In this document: positions 12,965-25,100 of the stretch, piece by piece
Position numbering within the stretch: the stretch's first letter is position 1
How the letters are laid out: every line of letters begins with the position of its first letter
Assembly: GCA_009617715.1 (NCBI GenBank)
Contig: VTFK01000099.1
Location: forward strand, 248,001 to 312,000
DNA from: Plectrocnemia conspersa
Lineage: Eukaryota > Arthropoda > Insecta > Trichoptera > Polycentropodidae
Direction: 5' to 3'
Length of the DNA: 64,000 nucleotides
Translations under genes and position numbers: made by a program
Notes under the pieces: generated by a model
Seen by the model: only the letters and a program-made list of their open reading frames with translations
What the model was told of the DNA's origin: nothing
The model's database searches: none

Positions 12965-13112
12965 GGAAGGGTGGGCGGGCATGATCCGACACACCCCCGC
13001 GTCGAAGGCTGCTGTTGGGGGCGTAGACGGGGAGGCCCCACGATGAGAGGGCCCCCTTTGGGCCCCCTGTTGCCACTTTTGCTGATACTCAACACGACCC
13101 CGGCCAACCCTG
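12947..13112 (+). CDS. dpr-like: dpr-like first coding exon: 5' leader and signal peptide (coding from 13043)
   Basis: An acceptor (pyrimidine-rich, ending tttatttcgcag) at 12946 opens the exon and the donor CCTG|GTAAGG closes it at 13112. The start is taken as ATG 13043, because the same frame upstream has a TGA at 12962-12964. The 23 complete codons read as a signal peptide: Arg at position 2, a Leu/Pro-rich hydrophobic core (LGPLLPLLLIL) and small residues around TTPAN, where cleavage is likely after Ala21. It ends in phase 1; the split codon becomes Glu24 with the next exon. The exon is far richer in G+C than its surroundings. At least one untranslated exon must lie upstream if the 12946 acceptor is used. 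The alternative, that transcription starts within this exon, cannot be excluded. Confidence 0.85.
12981..13046 (+). promoter_or_regulatory. upstream ORF 2, overlapping the dpr-like start as ATGA
   Basis: An ATG-initiated 21-codon frame (begins MIRHTPASK) ends in TGA at 13044-13046, overlapping the main ATG 13043-13045 by two bases. This geometry suits control by termination and re-initiation, and would lower the output of the receptor. The overlap is seen; the regulatory role is inferred. Confidence 0.5.
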
Positions 13113-16100
13113 GTAAGGATACAGACCCGCCAGACACCGCTCAAAAGGCGTCGGCTTTACAAAAAATAAAATCTACAATAAGATCCAAAACTACCTACTA
13201 CAATACATTCAAAAAGCCTACCACGCACCGTATCAAAAGCAAAAGGTTATACAATTTCAAGATTTCGACGAAGCTTGAAACCAAATTATGCCTAGTGTTT
13301 TGTTTATATACGTCAAAATAAAAAGGGCAAGGTCAACATGGTGTGTGTCAAATTTAATAATGTTAGGATAGGTGCATATATACATATAAAAATAACGAGA
13401 GTTTTTATATATATATTCTCATATATTGATATTGTGCCTTTTATAGTTGCTCACACAATAGGTTCATGTATTTGTAATAGTCTTTAGCTCACTGAAAAAA
13501 TTTGCCTTTATCTTATTTATATCGCAAAATGTTGTTCATTTAAAGTTTCCTTTTATCTGCGGGAACAATATTATAGAAAGTCATGTTTGGAGTATACAGT
13601 ATCTGCGGCATTACGACGGTGTCATTTTTGACCAAAAATGCACGTGTAAGCTAGTGTGTTATCGTGGTGCAAAATTAAAAATTGAATGCTTACATTTATG
13701 CTCGTTTTCTTCAGATTGCCTCACCAAAAATAGATGCAATGTAAAAGTCTTTGGTGAGAATATAGTACACTGAGATAACCATAGAAATCAATATTCAAAA
13801 CATTGACGCTTGATCTAACTTGACGTGCTTTTTAATTGCATTTTTGTTAATATTTATAACTTTTAACATCACCTGTAATGACGCATAGAAATAGTTTTTA
13901 AGCTATTTTTTCTGTTCATTTCTGCTTAAAATTTTATTAAAAATACCGACTTCTATATTATATTTTTTAAGCACATCCTTTGATTTTTATATTTATATCA
14001 ATGGTTGTTGTCCTATGGCACATAATTATCTTGTCATATTTTACGTTTTCACTGAACTCTTATAAATAATACTATTATTTCTAAAATCTATGTTCAGATA
14101 TTGTTTCAGTTAAAAATACTTTATTTTATGCAACATTTCATTGCATTATTTTATTATTTTTAACACAAAATCTATTACAAAATTATTGTTCCGTCATTTT
14201 TCAAATAAATAAATCGCCAAAATGCGTCGTTATTATTTTGCTATTAAAACAAAATATGCGTCTTAATAGCAAATAATTCAAATTTACATCAAATAAATAA
14301 ATCAGCGTTAAAACCAAAAATTTAGTTATTGTTGTATCGCACCTCAAGGTTTAATATTTTACAAGTTTTTTTATTATATACAGGATTTAAACTCATTGTT
14401 TATTTAAAAAAATAATATCAATTTACCCTTAATTTTAAATTTATTAAAATACTTGACTGTATCTTGTATACACATCTTGTAGTAGCATGTATTTGGTCGA
14501 CAGTATGTCGTTGTTCAGTTTCTTCAATGGTTTTATTGCCATGTATTACAGAAGCATTTCACTGCTAAGCTTGAAAACTGTAAGTTAAAATTAATAATTT
14601 TGCTTTTTTATACACGATAGTTTCAGATTTTGAGAAATCTAAATGGTTCGACTTTGCAGCCAAAATAAACGCCGTAAAGCTGATATTTTTTATTATGTAC
14701 AATTTAGCATATTAGAAAAACACTGTTGAGTTGTAATTCGTAGTCTGAGTGCTAGTAAAAAATCTCAGATAGTCCTCATAAACGATCCTCTGATGTTTCT
14801 CATGTCAATGCGGGTCTCTCTCGACTGTCTCTTGGACGCCATAAGCTGATAAAAATACTATCTGTCTGTCTGAACTAGTCTCGAATCATTTGATTATTTT
14901 CCGATGTGAAAAAGTATCGCATCATTTATGTTCATTGTTCGCGACGTCTCTGGGGAGTCACAGATGAGGATTTTGCTGAGCCCATTACATACCTTAATGA
15001 TTCAAACAAACGAAATTTGTTAAAGCCCTAAATTAAAACTGCAAAATAAAAATGTTTAAAGAAGGGGTAGATGACAATAACGGTTTTTACGTGGGTTAGA
15101 TGCATGTTTATCGCGCATTATTTACGTACAAAAGAGTAGTTTTCCCAGTGCTTACAAGTGGTTCAGAGGACGGATACGCCAGCACGAATGGTCCGCAAAA
15201 TCTTACTAATAATACGCAATTATTTGGCATTAAGTTTTTTTAATAATATTTTAAATGTTCGTTTTAATAAAAAAAAATGTTAAATTTGCCTTTTGATGCT
15301 AACACGAAAGACATATAAATGTATATGAAAACTGAAATTTTTCTAACCAATAAAATACTAAAACATTGATTATGAATACTAAATTTAAATTTAGAAAACA
15401 TCTACATTAATATAAAATTAGATCTGCCGATGATTTACATATTCCTCACGATTTTTTTGTAAAGTTTAGCACAAATTTTTAAAAAATATATTGCATTTAA
15501 ACCTTCAATGATTTACCAAAATAAGCGAGGAATATTTGCAAATAAATTAAGAAATATTGTTCCATTGAATTCAAGCAACTTTAATTAATAAATAATACAT
15601 TTTATTTTATCATATATTTTTTTTGTATCAAATTGTAACCGCAGAATGATTTATTTCTCACTCATGCGGAACTACGTAAATATATAAAAAAAAACTATTT
15701 AATGTCAGCTTACAAGGAGCTGGTCTTATAAGCATATTTTTTATTAATATGTATAAGCTATTTATAACTTATTCACAACGCAATGATTTGTCTTAATTCA
15801 GTTTGTAAATTCAAAACCATTTTTTATTTTACAAGTCACAAGTCTAATATGTGTAACTTGTAATGTTGCGATTTCAGTGTATTTAAGCAGCACTGATTGT
15901 TTGTCGTCCGTGACTAATCAAATATTAATACGGATATAGCTTAGTTTGACTGATTTTACCAATGAGTAGATTAATCCGCGCACGCAAGCGTGAAATTGTT
16001 AGTCAACCGGAACTACAGCAATCAAAAGTAATGTAGTTCATGTGTGCATTGAAAGCGAAACGTTGTAACAGCCAGCTATGAAATAGAGTTATTATTATTG

Positions 16101-19100
16101 TTTATTGATGTAAATCCACCGCTTTACATAACATGCGTTAGCAGCGTGTATGTAACAATATTTAAAGCATAATTAATATATACATTTTTATCTGATACTT
16201 TATTTTTAAAATCTAGTGCTGTAAGACCTTCGGGAAATTCCATTTACAACGATGTCGTAATTTCTCAAGTGTCGTAAGTCCACGTGCACAGCTAAAACGT
16301 GTCGGTATTTTATTTCAGAGTCTACATCTTCGTCGGGAAAAGCGGAGGGAGAGGACGTTAGCACATTATCGCCTTTGCGTCCGACATACCACAACGAAGG
16401 TTTATCAACACAGCAGCAATTTCAGTGGAAAGTGGCACTGGAGAACAGCACTGAAAACTCGGTGCTGCCAGAATTATCTTTCTATCCGCCCGAGCCTACT
16501 GAGTTCGATACTGGACAGACAATGACTCAAGAAGCGACATATCAGAAGGACAGTTCAGTGTTAAATTGTACAAAGTGTAACGTTATGCATAAAAGTAGTG
16601 AGTTAAACAGGCAAACTAGAAGCGGCCCAGATCATAGAAACTTAAAACCGATGTCTCAAGTGCTCGAAAGTGTCAATAATGCCACAAACTCTCCGCTGGA
16701 GGTGGACAATTTGGTCGCTTCTAGGAACGACACGCAGATTTCTTCTTTGGGGTCTGTTGATGTAATGGTGCCTAGTATGAAAGGAATGGGAGATCCAAAG
16801 AACTTAGAGCAGCGGTTTAACATATCGCTGCTGTTTCCAAATATGGTTTCGGCTAGAAATAGATCTTCGAGTGTTCAAAGGTTGGGGAGGACTGATGCGC
16901 CGATGTTGAACTACATTTTCGATACTTACTCGACGCTCAATAAACACCACCACAGAAACGACAGGTACTGATTTTACATTATTATTATATAATACAACCT
17001 ATATATAATTATTATTATTATTCCATAAAATTGTGCAAACGTCATTATCGTATTACAATAGAATAGTTCAAAATTAAATGTTATTTATTAGTACAGAAAA
17101 TAAAACAAAAATTTTGCATTAAACCAAAACTTTGGCGGTCGGAAAAATATTATGCCGATTCCGACCATGCGTTTGTTGACCAGTAACTTCATTTATTGAC
17201 ATTTTCTGTTGAACTTATTACTATCTTAGTCTCTTAATGCTTTATAATTAATTTTAAGTTTATTATACTATTAGCTAATTTGTCGACAATATAAGCATTT
17301 TTTTAGATAAACATTACTGAAACTGTTAAAGTAAGATTTTCAGTAATAAGCCATTTGACAAAATAGATTTTAATATTTTGTGTCGTAATATTTTACTATC
17401 TAAAAATGTTTGAAATATATAAAAAATGATATCCAAGAGTTAGCCTTTTACAGTATTTCGAATGTCATATTGTACTGTCCTTTTATTATTGTTTTTTAAT
17501 CTATAATTCTCGTTTTAGTTTTTATTTGCTCTCTTATCTCTTATCTCGTTTTAATTGGGTCAGTGAATTTTCCATTCGAAAAATCTACCAGTCGATGAAT
17601 TTTTCGGAAACCGATTTGTTTCAATCACAAATAACTTTGTTGCTTATTCAACGGTATATATGCTATTTAATTATTAAAGTAAACGTTCCTAACTCATATG
17701 TACATATATAACAGTTACTCTCGAAGGTGTATATGTATGTATGTAGGTCAAAAAGGTTTACAAAAATAATTAAGCACCAAGACAGATATCCTAGGGCAAT
17801 CGGGTAAATACAAATTGAATGATGCCCGTTGGGGCGGCTCGGCATTTCACATTCCGTTTGCTGGTCGGGACAACTCTTCGGAAACTTATTTAACTTTACT
17901 TCGACGAGAGATATATACCCAGGGAGATCTCGAGTATAAACAAGACTTCTTCAGTTTCCCTTACGCAACGAAACTCGGTTAAAATTAACAACATACCTTT
18001 TAGCCGAGAGACGGACTACTTTTTCTGCGTCTCCGCGCTAATACAATAAGACGCGATGTGTTTTAAAAGGAAAAGTTGAATTAACTTTCGCAATTACAAC
18101 GAGGCGACTCGCCATTTACGCACGCATTAAAATTCAGCACAAATCTGCGAGAAACAGATACAAAAATCCCAACTTTTTTCAAATTAAACGTCTGCAAACT
18201 TCGATTGTGCGAATCAACCTGAATTTGCGGATTTGTTTTTAATTTTATTATAGCTGATTATTTTTATTATTGTTTATTAAATGGAGTGGCTCGATAAATG
18301 ATACTTTTACAACAATATTATGCACGTGTGAGGACTTGGATCAGATATAGCGTAAATACAGTGAAGATACGCGAACGGAGATTGAGAGTAAAAGGAAGCT
18401 GAAGTGACATTTAAGGTCACATCCGGATGGAGCACGGGAATCTGTGGAACGCCGGCAAGAAGAATACTGGGAAGCTTTTAAGTTTGGATCATGAGGATCG
18501 GGATAATAAATGACTACAACGAGAATTTTCTCAAAATTAAATTGGCAAAGAATTTTATGGATAAATATATAATGAAAATAAAATTTAATTAATATATTAT
18601 AACACTGAATAAAAAAAAAAATACTGTATTTAAAAATGTTATATTCACAGACAGTGACACAAATTTAATATACAGTCTTATAATCTTCCAGCTATATAAA
18701 AACAAATTAAAAAATGTGTATAAATTTACTTATTACTCAAAGAGTTAATTGTAATATATTATTTTTATACACCTGTACTTATAATTACGCAGGTAAGCCA
18801 AGTTCTTTTTGTGGAAAGCCATAAATTTCAGTGCTATTATTACAAAAGACAGCCAATAAAAACACAATAACAAAAAACAACCAAGATAAATTAAAATAAA
18901 AAAGTGCAAGTCCACCGATTTAAGTTAAAATAAAAAAGTGCAAAAAATATATGTACATCTTTTTTTGTTTTCCACTTTATGAATAACGTCTGTTATGTAT
19001 ATTACATATTTAAAAAATAATAATTTTGTGTTTCCTTAAAAAAATAGTAAGAATAGCTAAAAAATGACTGACTTAAATTTTGACATCTAAGTATTGTTTT

Positions 19101-22100
19101 CAGTTGAATTCAATTCAGAAAGTTTATTATTTAAAAGTTTTCATTTCAGTGTAAAACAAAATATGAACACAAAAGACGTGAAACTTGACAAAGTTAAAGT
19201 AAAATCTTTCATTAAACTTAAGAGCATTGAATACAAATAAATCTAAAGTAAATATAATATTTTTACATTGTAAAAATATGGCAACGTATTTGGTACATAA
19301 CAAACTAATAAATAATAGGTTTGTAAATACATATGATAAAATACATATATTAATATAATAAAAATAGGGTTGTAATAATTTTATTATCTATAGTAGTGCA
19401 TATATAAAATTTTCTATTAAGGATAGGTTTTATTTTCATATAAAACGTTTTTTATAGGTCGTTTTAAGTTATGATTTTTTTTGTCATTTGCAAATTGATA
19501 TTTAAATTGTAATGCAAATTTTATTGTTGCTAATGGATCATAAAATACTTCAGTTAAAACCGGAATAATTTTATGAAATTATAATATTACATTATAAGAG
19601 CCATTATATGGATAAACATAAAAAATATTTAGTGTGCAAACAAGATTATACTATATAATTTATTTTAATAATTTTAATACATATACTTTTTGGTTGTGTT
19701 TGTCTGTGAGATTAAAATAAAAAGAATTGTTATGTGTATCAATTTTGGGAAACACAAAGACTATTTTTTATAGCTAATTGAATCAGCGTATTTTTTTACA
19801 TAGTATAGAAAATAGGTTAAATAGAGTGATGTTTATAAAAATATTATAATAATATGTTCGTAAGAACCTGCATTAGTACAGTGGATCTTATTATTGCAAG
19901 TGTTTCGCAATACGTGCATTTTAAAATTAATTTTGACTTGATAAACGAGCGATGTCTTGCAGTACGAGCAGTATATACTGCATCACTTTCTCTCCAACTG
20001 AGCCTATGATTATTTTTGCAGAAAAATCATTTGCTACTTTAAATCTTATTAGTAATATATAATACTCTTGCTCTTTCTCTAGACCTTAAGAACAATTAAG
20101 TGGAGAAATTTAAAGTTCATAAAAAAATATCCTTGCGTCGTGCCGTTCAGAGTATTTTCACCATACGCCTTTATCTAATCTGTTGTCTTCATAATTTATG
20201 TTTCAGATTCATAAAGGCATATATTAGAGATCACACCGAACAAATTTTATATTTTTCCAGTCTACCCCTGTTTTTCCAAAATATTTTAGAAACACCGCAC
20301 TTTTAGTTATTGCATTTTTGATTTATGATTTCACGTTGAGGGTAGATCAATAAGTCCTTAGAAAAATACAATATTTTGAATTGATTCATTTTTATTTTTC
20401 AACATAGTCTCCTTTTAGCTCGATACACTTCGCCCAGCGTTTTTAAAACTTTTTCAAGCCATATAAAAAATACGATTCCGGAAGCTCCTGCTTCTGTTTT
20501 GGCGATGACCTCCTTGTGCAAATTGAATCTTTTTCTGGTGAGCCATTTTTTTATTTTTGGAAACAGGAAAAGTCGTTAGAATACGGCAATAATTTAAAGC
20601 GTAATTCATTGTTCTGCGTAATTCAAGAGTATTGTCTTAGGAAAATTTAAACATATTATTTTTTTAACCGGTCCAATAAAAACGCATAATACCGTTTGTT
20701 TTTTTTCCATGTAGTCAATGTGGATGATTTCATTGTCTTTGTCTTCTTTTAGTCGAACCGTTTTTATAAACTCACTGTTTCGACTTTTCCTTTGTCTTTG
20801 GAGTATAGTGGTAGATTCATGATTCATCAACGGTTATGTAATAACGCAAAAACATATAAAGATTCTGATGAAAAAGTGCCAAATCAGCCATTCAATCGAC
20901 CAATCATTTTTTGATATCTTTTTCATACCTTAATTTTTCATGCAAAATTGAAATTTCTGAACCGTGTGATTTTCTTATAGCCTTAACAAGTTCGCGCATT
21001 TTGGCTCGCCTATCACTAAGATCATATCGTGGATTTCGTCGATCATTTTCGGCATAGTCACCTCAAGTAGACGTCCTGAATGATGTTCATCACTTGTGGA
21101 TGTACAACCACGTTTAAACTCATTTACCCATTTGTAAATGGTTTTAAATACTGATGTGCCATAAATTTCATATAATTCGGCTGTGATTTTTGTTAGTGTT
21201 TTTTTTTTAAATTAATTTTTTTTATCACTATACATTTTTCGGAAATACCAAAGATTGTTTAATTTAATGGATTGTAAAAATAAAAGGATGTCATTGAGAG
21301 ATTCTTCTTTTCAGAAAAAATTTGTTTCAATACTACTAGCGCCTTAACTTACATTTTCTAATGGTATATTGATACAAATCTGTACCATTTTATTTGATAC
21401 GAATCACCAATAAATTTATTTTTAATTTAATTGTAATAAAAAAAAATATTTTGTACTTTTTATTTTAATATAAATATTTTTAGGTTTTGGAACAAATTAA
21501 TTTAAGTTTCATTATTTATTATATGTAAATTTGTTTTGATTTACGAGTGTTTTGAAATACGAGCATGTTTCTACCGTATTCAACTAAAAATTATTTTTTT
21601 CTGCAACGCCTTAAATTTACCGCGAAGAAAACCCGTAACGCTCGTAAATAAATAGAAGCTTGGAATAACAGAACACCACATCCAACACATCACTCAGAGA
21701 TCAAAGTTCGAACTTGCGAATTGCCATCCAAAACTAATTACAGCGCCCGTTTCTCGCTGCCAAGGTTGAGAAATATCGGCTCGCCCCATAATTAAGCACA
21801 ACACGTGCTTCCAACGAGCTTATTACTACATGAGAAACTCACTCTCTCGTATGGTGTCTTAACCCCTTCGCTGCCGCTTACACACGCCATCAGCACATCC
21901 GTATCCGTTACCCAATCGGAATACGGAATGCGTTGCTCGTCTTTTTACAGCCCAGTAACACAACTACCCTTTTAAGTTAGCAGCATAATCAAAGACTCAT
22001 TTCATATTCATGCCATACTAGCACCGGTGATTATGGTTTTACTTTTGCACGAGGGAGAGTCTCATCCGGTTGCCAAGTGTCGGATTAGTCACATCCGACG

Positions 22101-25100
22101 CCAAAATTTTCGTTTGGATGCTGCACACAATTATGACACGGCGTTTGGCAATTGTAGTTAAAATTAACCGTCCGCCGTGGCCGACATGACACGCTACTTA
22201 GAAACTTCAGCAATAGGCGCGGGGTGTAAAATATAATGCTTTTCCGCCTTGTGTGTGTAATTCGAAGTTTAACTATCACTATTATTAACAGGGTTTAATT
22301 AATATTTGTTTGTTTAATGTAACAACAACATTTGTGTCGATGTTACTCTCACGGGGGGCATTTTTAAATAACCCTTCGCACATTCCAAAAGAGAGTCAGC
22401 CTTATACATAAAGTTATCTGCAGATGACTCTATGTATCTGCCTAATTTTCATTTCTCAATAAATATATGTATTGCAGATACATTATTACATATTATTCTT
22501 AAAATAACCCTTTAAAGAACACATGCCATTTAAAGTAGAATCAAACATCCGCGTTCTATTTTTTGTTAAAAAAATTTCAGCCGTTGAAAATTCTTCTCGT
22601 TTCATGTTAATGATGGTTTAATCAACAACGAGGTTTTAAATGAGTACCGTGTATTATTTGTTCTCTTGCTCATCGATTAAAATATTTTGAATTCTTACGT
22701 ATTTAAATCGTAAGATGCTGCTTTTCTTACACTACTCTCTGCAGGGCTGAGAGTAGAGTGTTGCATAAATAATAAATTTTAAATTTCTTCGATGGATTCT
22801 AATGATTTAATGAAGTTGCGAGGGTCCTTAAAATTCGTCATTTAAAAATCTGCAAATAATTTTTTTTGTCATTTAACATACTTTTGCTTTTGAAGAATAG
22901 CTAGAAAAAATATTATTTTTTTGACAGGTGAAATATTTTGAATTTTGCACATATTTAATTGATGACATCAACGTATGGTTTCTTCAGATTTGTCTGTAGA
23001 TATTTCGAGCTTAGCTCAGAATTGATATTTTTCAATTGTTTAAAGCGGATTCTAAGATCACCAAAGCAAAGATAAATCCGCCGGCCGGTTAGAGTAATAG
23101 AAAATCGCAAAAAAATTGTTGATTATTTAAATATTTTAGATCTTCTGTAAGAGTATTTATATTTTCAAATGAATTCGAGTGTTAAAAATTCATAAACAAT
23201 TTTTTTTTTATTTCTAGACCCATATTAAAACTTTTTAAGATGTATGCATATTAAACATAAACCCGCTTTTAGTTATACAGCGTTATAAAAAAGGCAGTGT
23301 TTGTAATTATTTTAAAAACATTAGTACAAATTTAATTTTATATAATAAAAAAATGTTTTTTCAAATTTCTTGAAAATTCTTGATTTAACATTTTTCTCCA
23401 AAAATAATTTTCGAGAAGAAGCACTAGCTTATCTTAACATTTAATTACACTGTAAATAAAAAAGGCATTTACCAAATCACAGATATTCTTAATACAGAAA
23501 TTGAAATACACCCAATAAATGGCTATAAAATTATTTCGCAATGCAAAAAATGTTTGAATATTAAAATATCAATATTTTTTATATCTCGCGGTGGGAACGC
23601 TCTAACACAATTTTATTGCTTTTGACGTGGATTTTTGATTTCTGAGAAATGATAATTGTTTTTTCGTCCTCCTATTGATCAAAATTCAACTTGAAAAGGT
23701 TAAATACATATAATTCAACTAGCATCTGCTAAATGAATTATATTTTCACTGGTAAAAATATATATCTATTTGTGAAAATATATTTCGATATAATTTCACT
23801 AAAATATCATATTTTAAAAATAGATTCGAGATTTTTTAATTTTCTTGAAAGGATAATCTAAAAATTTCTGATTTAAAATCAAGGACGTCATTTCAGTTTT
23901 TTTAATATTTCAATTTCATTAAAATTCATAGTATTCAATTAAATGTCATGCATTTTTCTGGCTGAATTTAAAAAGGATCAAATGCCTCTAACTGTTTCAC
24001 TTCTTGGACCTACGTTTACCACTGGTTGGGAGTCACTAAAGTATGTCATTGTTATTGATATGACGCATAAGAAACTAGAATCAAAATCTGTTACGACGTA
24101 TCGATATTTTTTCGCTGTCAACAGTATCAAAGTTGAACGAACGTGCGAATATCGCCGCGTGAATCGACCGTTAAGTGTTAAAATAAAGAAATTATTGTAA
24201 AGGTCACAAAATTTGATATTCGTTGTTTTAAAAATATGTAAAAGTATCTTAAGAATATTTTATCTCAATCTGTATTGCTTTTATTTTTAAAATATGTATA
24301 TTTGCTGATTTTAAATATAAATTTATTTTTAATTTTATTTATATGCGATTTACAGTTGACGTTTACTAATTTTTGTGAATATAAAAAAAAACGATCAATA
24401 CTAAATTGTGCTTTAAATTTTGTATATACCATAAAAATAAACGATCCTAACAAATTTATAAAAGATCTGTTATTTTATAAATCAGCTTAAATATACTTTT
24501 TTTTAAAACTCTTATTTATTTTTATTATAATTTATATATATCATCGAAAAGTTCTTAGGAAAGCCAAACTTATCGTTGATAATTGAAGTCCCTTGCGATC
24601 GTAATATCTTGATAAGAAAACCGTTTATATCAGGTTTCTTAATTGGAAGGATTTTTGCGGTTTTTCAAAGGGAGAATTACGCAAAAGATAATCTTGCGTC
24701 AAAGATTTTTGTGAGATAATGAATACAATTTTAAACAAATTAATAAAACTAAATAATTTGTATTTAAATAAAGAATTGATTATAATAATTATTATATTAA
24801 TATATTAAATTTAATAATTTTATAATCATTAAATACTACAAGCATGTGTTTTTTAAAAAGATTTATTATATACAAAATTTGATTTTTTTCGATATTGTAT
24901 AATATTATAGATCAAGACGTTTTTTATATATTAATTAAAATTTAATATGAGTTTAGTTTATTTGTATATTATTAATTATTATTTTTTATTCAAAGGTTCG
25001 GAGGTCCAAAAATTGAATCTACAGGGGAGTCTTTATCTGTCGACACCGACGCTGAAGCAACTTTAGACTGCAGAGTGACATCTCTTCAAGACAAACTGGT

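Larger units (their letters stand above)
13113..16318 (+). other. dpr-like intron 1 (phase 1)
   Basis: 3.2 kb, GTAAGG to TTTCAG. It holds a minus-strand mariner relic (13560-13960), repeat R1 copy C (15066-15140) and a moderately G+C-rich patch at 14740-15000 with no frame or motif I can name. Confidence 0.8.
16965..24995 (+). other. dpr-like intron 2 (phase 2)
   Basis: 8.0 kb. Contains higher-G+C islands at about 17800-18240 and 21650-22260, a mariner relic (20338-21376) bracketed by two copies of a TACGAGCA motif block, and repeat R2 copy A (23044-23830). Several short open frames (23943-24200, 24265-24490 on both strands) are low-complexity and not called. Confidence 0.8.

Noticed and set aside
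12971..13042. GTG-initiated or longer N-terminus for the dpr-like protein
   Set aside because: The added residues precede the signal peptide, and the frame has a TGA at 12962. ATG 13043 directly begins a good signal sequence.
23943..24490. Open frames on both strands near the start of exon 3's upstream region
   Set aside because: 24265-24490 is open on both strands simultaneously because of A/T content. 23943-24200 shows no family features and does not splice in phase to exon 3.
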